NCBI GenBank assembly: GCA_022571615.1
Contig: JACZXM010000044.1
Span: forward strand, 1 to 10,787
Length of the DNA: 10,787 bases
From: Acidobacteriota bacterium
Lineage (GTDB): Bacteria; Acidobacteriota; UBA890; WLXD01
Reading direction: 5' to 3'
The position numbers were made by a program, and so were the translations under genes. Position 1 is the stretch's first letter; every line of letters begins with the position of its first letter. This document shows positions 1-7,026 of the stretch, in pieces. The notes under the pieces were generated by a model. It saw nothing but the letters and a program-made list of their open reading frames with translations. It was not told where the DNA came from and made no database searches.

Positions 1-1104
1 CACCTGGTGGCCCCGCGCCCGCAGCACCCTCTCGAGCGTTGCCAGCGTGGCCAGCAGATCGAGCTCGTCGATGTATCCCAGGTGCCCGATGCGGAAGATA
101 TCAGGCTTCAGATCGCCCTGTCCGCCGGCGATCTGCACCCCGTGCTCATCGCGCAGCGCGGCCACGATCTCGGGCGCCGTGCCGGAGTCGGCAACCTTGA
201 TCGCGGTGACCGCCGGGCTCGGCGCCTGTGGCGCCAGCAGCTCCAGCCCCAGGGCTTCGGCTGCCGCCCGCGTTGCCGCTGCCAAACGCTGCGCGTTGTG
301 CTCGAGGGCCTCGATGCCGCCGGCCGCTTCGATGGCCCCCAGCGCCGCCTGCAGCTCCAGCACCAGGCCGGTCGCGGGGGTGAACGGCGTCTGTCCGTCG
401 GCAGCGCGCTGCTCGTACTTGCGCAGATCGAAGTAGTAGCGCGGCTTGCTGCGCTCCTCGTTGATGCGCTCCCAGCCCCGCGGGCAACAGGCCACGAAAC
501 CGAGCCCGGGCGGGATCATGAACGCCTTCTGCGAGCCACCGCAGACGGCATCCAGCTCCCAGGTGTCGGTGTGGATGGGCATCGCCCCGATGCCGGTGAT
601 CGCGTCGACGACGATGGCCACATCGGGCTCGACCCGCCGGGCCGCGGCGGCGATCGCCTCAACGTCAAAGGCGCTGCCGGTCGAGGTCTCGCTGGCGGTC
701 AGCACCAGACCGGTGACGGACCGAGAGGCAGCGACGGCGTCGGCCGCATCGTCGGCATCGAAGGCAGCTCCCGCCGGGATGGTGATCTCCTTGACCCGCA
801 TGCCGAAGGCGTCGCAGACCTCGGCCCAGCGGTGCCCGAACTTGCCAGCAGCCAACACGACGATCCGATCGCCGGGCGCGAACAGGTTCACCAGCGCCGC
901 TTCCATCGCCCCCGTGCCCGAGGAAGCGATCACCGCCACCGGGCCGGCGGTACGAAAAGCGGCCTGCAGCCCGCGTTGAACGGCGGCGAATCGAGGCTTG
1001 AACTCCGGCGCGCGGTGGTGCGGCAGGGGCTCGACCGCGGCGCGGGTCGCGGCGGGATGAACCGGTGCCGGGCCGGGGGTCATCAGACGTCTCTTGCGTA
1101 TCAT
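1..1104 (-). CDS. Class V PLP-dependent aminotransferase (alanine/serine-glyoxylate type), 3' end cut by the window
   Basis: Reading the minus strand from ATG at 1104 gives 368 residues with no stop before the left edge; the family is usually about 380-390 residues, so only the last few are missing. The protein begins MIRKRRLMTPGPAPVHP, the usual N-terminal signature of alanine/serine/aspartate-glyoxylate aminotransferases, followed by HHRAPEF at about 29-35. SSGTGAMEA (61-69) is the cofactor phosphate-binding loop, SETSTG (138-143) and the Asp of VVDAITGIGA (D168) contact the PLP ring, and SQKAFMIPPG (191-200) carries the Schiff-base lysine K193. It should transfer an amino group between alanine, serine or a similar donor and glyoxylate, pyruvate or a related 2-oxo acid in the cytosol; sequence alone does not settle the substrate. 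Starting at 1083 instead would remove the conserved first residues. It is divergent from the mobA-like gene. The family and fold are certain; the exact substrate is not. Confidence 0.93.
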   Translation of the reverse strand, partial: MIRKRRLMTPGPAPVHPAATRAAVEPLPHHRAPEFKPRFAAVQRGLQAAFRTAGPVAVIASSGTGAMEAALVNLFAPGDRIVVLAAGKFGHRWAEVCDAFGMRVKEITIPAGAAFDADDAADAVAASRSVTGLVLTASETSTGSAFDVEAIAAAARRVEPDVAIVVDAITGIGAMPIHTDTWELDAVCGGSQKAFMIPPGLGFVACCPRGWERINEERSKPRYYFDLRKYEQRAADGQTPFTPATGLVLELQAALGAIEAAGGIEALEHNAQRLAAATRAAAEALGLELLAPQAPSPAVTAIKVADSGTAPEIVAALRDEHGVQIAGGQGDLKPDIFRIGHLGYIDELDLLATLATLERVLRARGHQV

Positions 1105-1300
1105 GGCGGCAGTGTATCGCAATCATGGCGCTGCGAATCGCCCCTCTGGGTGCCAGCTCGGAGACGTCGATCGCCCCCGCGTGCGATCCTTTCCGAGACC
1201 TCCTCTAGCAGCCCGACCGAGTGCAACGCCGTAGACGCGCCGCTTTCCGCACCCCCAGTAGCACCCCGTTGAGAAATGCGGGCTAAGCTGTGGGATCGAC
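1105..1300. other. Divergent intergenic region between the aminotransferase and mobA genes
   Basis: These 196 bp separate two outward-facing starts, so promoters for both genes should lie here. Short open frames cross it but look like non-coding GC-rich read-through. I see no convincing promoter pair, hairpin or RNA; only a loose TACACT on the minus strand about 14 bases ahead of the aminotransferase start, without a well-spaced partner. Confidence 0.4.
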
Positions 1301-1954
1301 ATGCCGAGTGCCACGATCGAGCTAGAAGCAGGCCGTGGTACGGGTGTGCTCGATAGCGAGGCGATCGTCGGCGTCCTGATGGCCGGGGGCGGAAGCCGCC
1401 GCATGGGGTCCGACAAGGCGGCTGTAGCGCTCGGCGGTCGCCCGCTGGCGCACTGGGCCGCCGCTACCGTCGCCGCAACCTCACCGCACCGGGTTCAGAG
1501 CGGTGGGCCACCGATCGGCGGCCTGGGATGGAAGATCCTGTCCGACCTGCGCCCAGGGGGTGGCCCCGCGGCCGGCATCGAGACGGCTCTGGCCTGTTTC
1601 CCTGGGGCGGCGATCGCTGTCTGTGCCGTCGATTCACCGTTCGTGCCCCCGGCTTTGCTCCGTGCTGCCCTGACGCTCTTGGGTCCCGGAGTCGAAGCGG
1701 CGGTTCCCTGGTTCGAGGGCCGTTGGCACCCGTTGATCGCGGCCTACTCCCCGGCCATCTTGCCGGCGCTCACCGAATGGCTCGACTCGGAACGCTATTC
1801 GCTCCGGAAGTTGCTGGACACCCGGCGGGTGGCGAAAATCGAACGCACGGAGATCGAACAACTCGGCGAGCCGGCCACCCTGCTCACCAATATCAACACC
1901 CCCGAGGATCTGACCCGAGCGGAGGCGTTCGTGTCAGGCGCCGAACTTCTTTAG
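1301..1954 (+). CDS. mobA: Molybdenum cofactor guanylyltransferase (MobA-like)
   Basis: A 217-residue protein of the MobA nucleotidyltransferase family, which transfers GMP from GTP to molybdopterin cofactor to form the guanine dinucleotide cofactor used by DMSO-reductase-type enzymes. The nucleotide-binding signature LMAGGGSRRMGSDKA covers about residues 26-40, DLRPGGGPAAGI about 82-93 matches the family's second glycine-rich block, VDSPFVPPALL (110-120) holds the metal-binding aspartate D111, and NINTPEDL near the C-terminus is the usual family ending. The homologous part starts at about residue 22, so the first 21 residues are an extension or the true start lies downstream; a weak GGGA at 1292-1295, five bases before the ATG, favours 1301. 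The last 21 bases overlap the phosphoglycerate mutase gene on the other strand. No other molybdopterin gene is visible. MocA-like or other sugar nucleotidyltransferases are the main alternatives. Confidence 0.85.
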   Translation: MPSATIELEAGRGTGVLDSEAIVGVLMAGGGSRRMGSDKAAVALGGRPLAHWAAATVAATSPHRVQSGGPPIGGLGWKILSDLRPGGGPAAGIETALACFPGAAIAVCAVDSPFVPPALLRAALTLLGPGVEAAVPWFEGRWHPLIAAYSPAILPALTEWLDSERYSLRKLLDTRRVAKIERTEIEQLGEPATLLTNINTPEDLTRAEAFVSGAELL

Positions 1955-3139
1955 CTTGCCGGCGTGCGCCAGTACCAGCGGCATGATGTCCATCGACAGG
2001 ATGTGGCCGAGACTGCCCTGGACACAGGCGCTCTCGCCGAAGCGCCCGTCGCCGCCGTGCGGGCGACAGTGGCGTGATGCGATCAAGACCGGCACCGGGT
2101 GCCACGAGTGGCTGCGCATGCTCCAGGGGGTCGAGTGATCCCCGGTCACCATGACCACGTCGAACGCATCTCGCACCCGCGCCAGCAGCGAGTCGGCGGA
2201 TTCGATCTCGGCCACCTTCGCATCGTAGTCGCCATCCTCCCCGCGACTATCGGTGCCCTTGTAGTGCAAGAAAACGAAGTCGTGCCGCGACGCCTCGCTC
2301 ACCCGCGCGGCCAGCGCGTCGGGCTCGTCCTTGGACGGGTAGATGGTCATGCCGACCAGCCGCGCCACACCCTGATACATCGGGTAGGATGCCACCGCCC
2401 CTGGATCGAGCCCGTACAGCTCGCACAGGCTCGGGAACGGGTGGTAGGAGTCGAAGCCGCGCAACGTCACGCCGTTGGCGACGGGCTCGCCGGAGAGCAA
2501 CTCGCGAGCACGATCGATGAACTCGGTCGCCAACGCCGCGGTGTGCGTCGCCGCCGGATCGAGCGCCTCCGGCTGCAACGGCGGCACCCCAGTGGCCTGC
2601 GGATCGGTGTCGGCAATCCGGCCATCGAGCCCTCCGCCTCGAAAGACGACACAGGCCCGGTACTGCTTGACATGCCGGACGCTGCACTGCACCGAGTCGC
2701 CGAGGGAAATCCCATCGAGTCGTTCCGCTAACGGGGCGCCGATCTGGTCGCCGATACGGCCGGCACGACGATCGGTGATCCTGCCCTCGGGGTCGAGGCT
2801 ACAGAAATTGATCCGCGCCGCCACATCGCCGGCACGCAGGTCGAACTCCACCCCGAGCGCCGCCAGCACACCGCGGCCCACCTGCCAGACGAGTGGGTCG
2901 TAGCCGAACAGCGAGATATGGGCCGGACCGCTACCAGGGGTGACACCCGCGAGCACGGGCGTTACGAGTCCGCTCTCCCCCGCGGCCGCGAGCGCGTCGA
3001 GGGTCGGGGTGGCGGCGGCCTCGAGCTCGGTGAGGCCGGTTTCCGGATGCGGCAAGCCGCCCAGGCCGTCGATGACGAAGAACAGAATGCGCTGGTCGGA
3101 CTCGGTCGCCAGGCTGCGATAAAAGTCGAGGCGATCCAT
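1934..3139 (-). CDS. apgM: 2,3-bisphosphoglycerate-independent phosphoglycerate mutase, archaeal (ApgM) type
   Basis: A 401-residue cytosolic enzyme interconverting 3- and 2-phosphoglycerate in glycolysis and gluconeogenesis; it belongs to the alkaline phosphatase superfamily and uses two divalent metals. Visible landmarks are FFVIDGLGGLP with metal ligand D24, TPGSGPAHISLFGYDP (68-82) with the candidate phosphorylated serine S70 and H74, DFVFLHYKGTDSRGEDGDYD beginning near 287, and VTGDHSTP with D334 and H335. The end, LAHAGKLKKFGA, resembles bacterial members of this type. The length fits the family. ATG at 3139 is chosen because homology starts within a few residues; a longer frame runs upstream to 3463 but lies inside the glycosyltransferase gene in another frame. 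The glycosyltransferase stop lies 2 bp upstream, so the two are probably translationally coupled. The 3' end overlaps the opposite mobA gene by 21 bp. Confidence 0.93.
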   Translation of the reverse strand: MDRLDFYRSLATESDQRILFFVIDGLGGLPHPETGLTELEAAATPTLDALAAAGESGLVTPVLAGVTPGSGPAHISLFGYDPLVWQVGRGVLAALGVEFDLRAGDVAARINFCSLDPEGRITDRRAGRIGDQIGAPLAERLDGISLGDSVQCSVRHVKQYRACVVFRGGGLDGRIADTDPQATGVPPLQPEALDPAATHTAALATEFIDRARELLSGEPVANGVTLRGFDSYHPFPSLCELYGLDPGAVASYPMYQGVARLVGMTIYPSKDEPDALAARVSEASRHDFVFLHYKGTDSRGEDGDYDAKVAEIESADSLLARVRDAFDVVMVTGDHSTPWSMRSHSWHPVPVLIASRHCRPHGGDGRFGESACVQGSLGHILSMDIMPLVLAHAGKLKKFGA

Positions 3140-3141
3140 GG

Positions 3142-3855
3142 CTAGCGCCGAGAATACCACTGCGGCGCAAACCGAAGAGTCAGGATGGTCAACAGGATGC
3201 CGGTACCAGCCCCCCACGTTCCGCGCACCGTGCCGCTGATCTTGGAGCGCCCCTTGCGGGCCCGATAGCGCACCGGCACCTCGAGCACGCGGAGCCCGTG
3301 CTGCAGCGCCTTGACCTGCATCTCGGCGTTCCAGCCGTACGCCGGGTCGATCAGCCGCAGCGCCTGCAGGCTCTTCCAGCGGATGGCCCGGAAAGGCCCC
3401 ATGTCGCGATAGGTATGCCGGAACAGAAGCCGGATCAGTGCGGTCGCGAGCGCGTTGCCCCACCGCACGTGCGCCGGTAACGCGCCCGGCGCGGCGCGCT
3501 CGACGCGGCTGCCGAGCACGAAGTCCGCCTCGCCGGCGCGGATCGGCTCCAGCAACAGGTCGAGATCCTGCGGATAGTCGCTGTGGTCGGAATCCAACAC
3601 CACCAACACGTCGGGCGGATCCGAGGCCACGTGCCGCAGCCCCGCCTGGCAGGCGCGGCCGTACCCAGGGCGCGGCTCGTGAACGACCTCGGCGCCAAGC
3701 CCTGCGGCGATCTCGCCGGTGCCGTCGGTGCTGGCATTATCGATCACCACGATCCGGACCGGGCGCCGCCGCGGGATCTCTCCCAACACATGCGGCAGGG
3801 CTTCGGCCTCATCGTGGGCCGGCAGAATGATGGCGACGCGCATCTCGGGATCCAT
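3142..3855 (-). CDS. Family 2 glycosyltransferase (polyprenyl-phosphate sugar transferase-like)
   Basis: A 237-residue GT-A fold glycosyltransferase of family GT2. RVAIILPAHDE (6-16) is the first beta strand, IVVIDNASTDGT (35-46) the nucleotide-binding block, PGYGRACQAGL (63-73) a family motif, and VLDSDHSDYP (87-96) the metal/nucleotide-binding DxD (D88, D90). YGWNAEMQVKAL (173-184) and VRYRARKGRSKISGT (195-209) resemble the acceptor-side motifs of DPM1/GtrB-like enzymes that move sugars onto polyprenyl phosphate. There is no clear C-terminal membrane domain, only a short hydrophobic stretch at about 216-229, so it is probably peripheral. Start: ATG 3855 or, four codons later, ATG 3843, where the family usually starts; no ribosome-binding site decides. 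It is the first gene of a two-gene unit with the phosphoglycerate mutase. Donor and acceptor are unknown. Confidence 0.87.
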   Translation of the reverse strand: MDPEMRVAIILPAHDEAEALPHVLGEIPRRRPVRIVVIDNASTDGTGEIAAGLGAEVVHEPRPGYGRACQAGLRHVASDPPDVLVVLDSDHSDYPQDLDLLLEPIRAGEADFVLGSRVERAAPGALPAHVRWGNALATALIRLLFRHTYRDMGPFRAIRWKSLQALRLIDPAYGWNAEMQVKALQHGLRVLEVPVRYRARKGRSKISGTVRGTWGAGTGILLTILTLRFAPQWYSRR

Positions 3856-4019
3856 GCCGCCAGTCTAGTGCAACGTCCCGGCGCTCCAATTCACCCGTCG
3901 TGCGGAGTCGACCGCGCCGCCGCGCGCGGCCCGTATGCGCGCCATCTCCCGCTCTGTTAACCTGCCGGCGTTTGCGTCCCCGCTCCTATTTGCCCGGCGC
4001 TCCAGCCCCTCTTGCCATC
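3856..4019. other. Divergent intergenic region between the glycosyltransferase/apgM unit and the membrane-protein/Rieske cluster
   Basis: This 164-bp GC-rich region lies between two divergently oriented gene starts and must hold promoters for at least the leftward unit. I could not find a convincing -35/-10 pair for either direction. It contains a 12-bp direct repeat, CCCGGCGCTCCA, at 3877-3888 and 3993-4004, near each gene start, which could be a duplicated regulator site or chance in GC-rich DNA. Confidence 0.35.
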
Positions 4020-4826
4020 ATGCTCGTCGCCGCCCTCTCGGTTCTGTTTCTGTACGGCGCCGTCGGCATGCTGTTCGCCACCTGGATCGCCAGCCCGCCG
4101 ACCGGACCCGGCTACTGGCGATTGCTGTTGCTGCTGGTGGTGGCCGGCGCGGCGCTGGGACTCGGCCTGCGCCTGAGCGACCTGGAGCAGGTACTGCCAC
4201 CGATCGGTGCCCCCAGCCTCGTGCTGATCGCGGTTGGCGCGATCGCGCTGGTGGCGTTCGGCATCCGCAAGGGCCTCGACCCGGAACGCGGCTACCCTGT
4301 GCTGCTGGGTGTGTCCGGGCTTGCAGCCACGGGTGGCTTGCTCGCCGACCCGGCGCTGCATTCGGCCCGGGCCCAGGGTGTCGCAGGCGTGCTCTACACG
4401 GCCGGCCTGGTGAGCACCGCGCTGGTGCTGGGCTCGGTGCTGGTCGCAATGATCCTCGCCCACTGGTACCTCATTCAGCCGCGAATGCCGATCGCGCCGC
4501 TGCAGCGCGTGATCCTGCTATTCGTGGGCACGGAACTGGTCAAGCTACCGTTGCTCGTGGGCATCGTGGCGCTGCACTATCCGGGGTGGGCCGCGGGCGA
4601 GGGCGGGCTGCTGCGGGCCTTCGTGCTGGGCGATGCGCTGTTTGTCGCGGTGCGTGCCGTGCTCGGCGTGTTGTCGCCCCTGGGACTGGCCTGGATGACC
4701 TGGAAGACGGTGCAGATTCGGTCGATCCAGTCGGCCACCGGGATTCTGTATGCTGCCATCGTCTTCGTCCTGTTTGGGGAGGTGATCTCGGTGTATCTAT
4801 CGCTCTCGACCGGGCAGCCGTTCTGA
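4020..4826 (+). CDS. Polytopic inner-membrane protein of unknown function
   Basis: A 268-residue hydrophobic protein with about eight predicted membrane segments near residues 3-22, 33-50, 63-80, 94-109, 123-147, 162-184, 198-218 and 238-260. Recognisable short motifs are AHWYLIQPRMPIAPLQR (147-163), with a histidine at the end of a membrane helix, and RSIQSATGILYAAIVFVLFG (234-253). I have the impression that such motifs recur in uncharacterised bacterial membrane proteins, but I know no function. ATG 4020 is chosen because the first membrane helix starts right after it; the frame stays open to 3900, but that part is arginine-rich and unlike a protein. There is no clear ribosome-binding site. 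The stop overlaps the next start by one base (TGATG), so the two are translationally coupled. Its position ahead of a Rieske/cytochrome b operon suggests a role in that complex, in haem handling or in quinone chemistry. That is inference from context only. Confidence 0.7.
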   Translation: MLVAALSVLFLYGAVGMLFATWIASPPTGPGYWRLLLLLVVAGAALGLGLRLSDLEQVLPPIGAPSLVLIAVGAIALVAFGIRKGLDPERGYPVLLGVSGLAATGGLLADPALHSARAQGVAGVLYTAGLVSTALVLGSVLVAMILAHWYLIQPRMPIAPLQRVILLFVGTELVKLPLLVGIVALHYPGWAAGEGGLLRAFVLGDALFVAVRAVLGVLSPLGLAWMTWKTVQIRSIQSATGILYAAIVFVLFGEVISVYLSLSTGQPF

Positions 4827-5314
4827 TGAGCCACTCGATCGAATGGCGCTGTCCGAGCTGCCAGCATCCCCACTCCCAGGAGCTGGACGCCACCGACCAC
4901 CTGAGCTGCCCGGAATGCGGCCATCGCCAGCACTACACGGAGGGAACGCTCGGCCCTGCAGGTGCGGTGGTGGACCCGGTGGGGAATTGCGTCGTGTGCG
5001 GGTACGAGCGCATGTTCTCCCAGAAGGACTTCAACAGGAAACTCGGTCTGCTGATCGTGGTTATCGGCGCCGTGCTGTCGCCGTGGACCTACGGCCTCAG
5101 CCTGGTTGTGTGCATGGGCCTGGATTACGGGCTGTACTTCTTCGTGCCCGAGATCACCGTCTGTTACGGATGCGACGGCATCTACCGCGGATTCGAGAAC
5201 AACCCCAAGCACCGGGCCCACGACCCGCTGCTCGCGGATCGCTACCGTCGCGAGGCCCCGGGACAGCCCGATACCGATACCGATGTCCGACCGCCTGCCG
5301 CCAACGAAACATGA
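4826..5314 (+). CDS. Double zinc-ribbon protein with a membrane hairpin, function unknown
   Basis: A 162-residue protein with four CxxC knuckles: C9/C12 and C28/C31 (CPSC, CPEC) form an N-terminal zinc ribbon, while C55/C58 (CVVC) and C113/C116 (CYGC) flank two hydrophobic segments at about 72-88 and 91-109. If those two form a hairpin, the second pair of knuckles lies on one membrane face and can build a second metal site. The C-terminal 45 residues are polar with a short DTDTD run. None of the CxxC motifs is followed by histidine, so they are not haem c sites. Start: ATG 4826 overlaps the previous stop and begins just before the first zinc knuckle. It is probably made together with the upstream membrane protein. 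I do not recognise a named family; rubredoxin-like or TFIIS-like ribbons are the closest idea. A role in assembly or metal delivery for the iron-sulfur/cytochrome complex is inferred from position only. Confidence 0.75.
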   Translation: MSHSIEWRCPSCQHPHSQELDATDHLSCPECGHRQHYTEGTLGPAGAVVDPVGNCVVCGYERMFSQKDFNRKLGLLIVVIGAVLSPWTYGLSLVVCMGLDYGLYFFVPEITVCYGCDGIYRGFENNPKHRAHDPLLADRYRREAPGQPDTDTDVRPPAANET

Positions 5315-5395
5315 CCCGCCCAGCACTTCCCCGTCACCGCCGAATCCGCAGCGGCCGGCGCAACCAACGAGCCGTCGCCGGGTGGCCGTATCGGA

Positions 5396-5424
5396 TTGAC
5401 TCCGCTTGATCTTCCGGATAGTTT
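5396..5424 (+). promoter_or_regulatory. Candidate sigma-70-type promoter ahead of the HEAT-Rieske-cytochrome b genes
   Basis: TTGACT at 5396-5401 matches five of six bases of the -35 consensus, followed after exactly 17 bp by TAGTTT at 5419-5424, a weak three-of-six match to -10. It lies in the 167-bp gap between the zinc-ribbon gene and the HEAT gene, in a locally AT-richer patch of GC-rich DNA, and would give a leader of about 50 nt. The weak -10 keeps confidence low; the genes could also be read from further upstream. Confidence 0.3.
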
Positions 5425-5481
5425 TTACGCGCTCTACGCCAAGCATGGGCCGGCCTCCCGCGACCTTCGGATCCTACCTCC

Positions 5482-6402
5482 ATGACCGACTCCACAGCCG
5501 TGGACTCCTCCCAGCCCGATGAGCCTGGTGAGTCCAGTCCGTTCCAGGTAGCGCTCGGCTTCTTCATCCTGCCGCTGCTGCTCGTCCTGGGCGGGGTGGG
5601 TGTGTTTCTGCTGTTCGGAGCTCTGGCGCACGAGAACACCGATCCGGCCTCCTATCTGCCCGCGATCACGGGCGGAGGGATCAACGAGCCCTGGCAGGCG
5701 GCATTCCACCTGTCGCAGCAACTCGAGTTCAACGACGATCTGCACAACGACCCCAAGTTCGCCGGGCAGGTCGCTCGCGCTCTCGTGAAATCGGGCGATG
5801 CGGATCCACGCGTGCGGCGCTTCTTGACCGTGGCACTAGGCCGCATCGGCCACTCCTCGGCAGTCCCGACCCTGGTGGACCACAGCCGCGATGCCGACGA
5901 CGAAGTGCGGCTCAACAGCCTCTGGGCGCTCGGGACGATCGGCGACCTCGACGCCGCACCGGCCGTTGCTGAACGGCTCCAGGACGACGCGTCGGACGTC
6001 CGCACGATGGCAGCGTACGTGCTCGGGGTGTTGCGTCACCCCGATACGCGCGCCCCGCTCACCATAGCGCTCAACGACAGCGTGCCGGCGGTCCGATGGA
6101 ACTCAGCCGTGGCGCTCGGCCTGATGGGCGATCCGGCGGCGCTGGAGTTGCTGGGCAAGATGATCGATCGCAAGCACCTCGCATCGGTGCCCGGCGTAAC
6201 GGAAAACGACGTTCGGCAAACGATGCTGGCGGCCCTCGCCGCGCTGCGGATTCTGCCGGCGGCCGGCCTGCAGCAGCAGCTCACGAGCCTGCGCGATTCG
6301 GACCCGGACCTGCGGGTTCGGAACGCCGCGCGCGAGGCGTTGGCTGTGGCTCAGAGCACCGCCACCGGCAATGCTGAATCGCTCCTGGCGCAGGGGCGCT
6401 AA
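5482..6402 (+). CDS. Membrane-anchored HEAT-repeat (PBS lyase-type) protein
   Basis: A 306-residue protein with a short polar N-terminus, one membrane segment at about 22-47 (FFILPLLLVLGGVGVFLLFG) and then a solenoid of about five or six short HEAT repeats at roughly 107-134, 138-168, 169-197, 198-230, 244-270 and 273-291. The repeats carry the recurring D-x-x-V-R-x-x-A-x-x-A-L-G pattern, for example DDEVRLNSLWALGTIGD at 139-155. HEAT solenoids bind proteins; no catalytic residues are visible. With a single N-terminal helix and few positive charges before it, the topology is unclear, though a periplasmic solenoid is possible. It ends 26 bp before the Rieske gene and is surely in the same transcript, so it may be an extra subunit or assembly chaperone of the Rieske/cytochrome b complex. 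No good ribosome-binding site precedes ATG 5482. Phycobilin lyase activity is unlikely here; the repeat family is only named after it. Confidence 0.83.
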   Translation: MTDSTAVDSSQPDEPGESSPFQVALGFFILPLLLVLGGVGVFLLFGALAHENTDPASYLPAITGGGINEPWQAAFHLSQQLEFNDDLHNDPKFAGQVARALVKSGDADPRVRRFLTVALGRIGHSSAVPTLVDHSRDADDEVRLNSLWALGTIGDLDAAPAVAERLQDDASDVRTMAAYVLGVLRHPDTRAPLTIALNDSVPAVRWNSAVALGLMGDPAALELLGKMIDRKHLASVPGVTENDVRQTMLAALAALRILPAAGLQQQLTSLRDSDPDLRVRNAAREALAVAQSTATGNAESLLAQGR

Positions 6403-6414
6403 GAAGGAAGATGG

Positions 6415-6420
6415 GGGGAG
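6415..6420 (+). promoter_or_regulatory. Ribosome-binding site that decides the Rieske start
   Basis: GGGGAG at 6415-6420 lies 8 bases before ATG 6429. An in-frame ATG at 6411 has AAGGA only 2 bases ahead of it, too close for good initiation, so 6429 is the preferred start. Confidence 0.55.
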
Positions 6421-6428
6421 AGCCAACG

Positions 6429-6980
6429 ATGGCAGAAGCCGACGCGCCGAGAGCCACCGCCACCGGCAAGACGGAGGGCGAGACCACCCGGCGCGAGTTC
6501 CTGGAACGCATTCCCTGGGTGACGACCGCCTGGATGGCGCTCACCGTCGCGGTGGGGGGAGCGCTGACCGCTTCGCTGCGGTTCCTGTACCCGAACGTTC
6601 TGTACGAGCCGCCACAGCAGTTCAAGATCGGCTTCCCGACCGACTTCCAGACCGGCGTCGTCTCGACCGCGTTGAAGGATCGCTTCGGGGTTTGGATCAT
6701 CCGCAACAACGAAGGCTTCTACGCCCTGATCACGGTGTGCACGCACCTGGGCTGTACGCCCAACTGGCTGGCGACCGAGAACAAGTTCAAGTGCCCCTGC
6801 CACGGCAGCGGCTTCTACAGGTCGGGCATCAACTTCGAGGGCCCGGCACCGCGACCGCTGGAGCGAGCTGCGATCTCGCTGGCGGAGGACGGTCAGATTC
6901 TGGTCGACAAGTCACAGAAGTTCCTGTTCGAACGCGGAGGCTGGGACGATCCCGCCTCGTTTCTTTCCTTTACCGCCTGA
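6429..6980 (+). CDS. Rieske [2Fe-2S] protein of a quinol:cytochrome c oxidoreductase
   Basis: The iron-sulfur subunit that takes the first electron from quinol at the Qo site and passes it to cytochrome c. The 183 residues comprise a polar N-tail, a twin-arginine signal-anchor (TTRREFLERI, arginines 21-22, then a membrane segment at about 33-53), a hinge and a periplasmic Rieske domain. CTHLGC (104-109) and CPCHGSGF (122-129) supply cluster ligands C104, H106, C122 and H125 and the disulfide C109-C124. S127, which raises the potential in well-studied Rieske proteins, is present, but the tyrosine two residues later is Phe (F129), hinting at a lower potential as in menaquinol enzymes; this is inference. 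An alternative start at 6411 adds six residues. The gene lies 26 bp after the HEAT gene and 46 bp before cytochrome b in one operon. The assignment is certain; which quinone it uses is not. Confidence 0.97.
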   Translation: MAEADAPRATATGKTEGETTRREFLERIPWVTTAWMALTVAVGGALTASLRFLYPNVLYEPPQQFKIGFPTDFQTGVVSTALKDRFGVWIIRNNEGFYALITVCTHLGCTPNWLATENKFKCPCHGSGFYRSGINFEGPAPRPLERAAISLAEDGQILVDKSQKFLFERGGWDDPASFLSFTA

Positions 6981-7011
6981 TGACTGAACGACGCGCACGA
7001 CCCGGAATGGT

Positions 7012-7016
7012 AGGAG
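7012..7016 (+). promoter_or_regulatory. Ribosome-binding site of the cytochrome b6-like gene
   Basis: AGGAG at 7012-7016 lies 10 bases before ATG 7027, in the 46-bp gap after the Rieske stop. It supports this start, which leaves a polar N-terminal tail before the b6-like core. Confidence 0.5.
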
Positions 7017-7026
7017 TAAGGCTCGA

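Noticed and set aside
7..1272. A 421-codon open frame on the + strand across the aminotransferase region
   Set aside because: It is Arg/Gly/His-rich without recognisable motifs, while the opposite strand encodes a complete aminotransferase signature set. It is read-through in GC-rich DNA.
3140..3463. A 108-residue N-terminal extension of the phosphoglycerate mutase frame
   Set aside because: It lies inside the glycosyltransferase gene in another frame, has no motif, and the mutase family starts near the ATG at 3139.
3900..4019. A 40-residue upstream extension of the polytopic membrane protein
   Set aside because: It is Arg/Pro-rich and unlike a signal peptide; ATG 4020 leads directly into the first membrane helix.
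5270..5286. Short GATACC-type tandem repeat
   Set aside because: It is only about two to three units and encodes the DTDTD tail of the zinc-ribbon protein; too short to be a meaningful repeat element.
5311..5409. A 32-codon frame starting with an ATGA overlap at the end of the zinc-ribbon gene
   Set aside because: The overlap looks like coupling, but the peptide is Arg/Pro-rich with no hydrophobic or motif structure and resembles random GC-rich translation.
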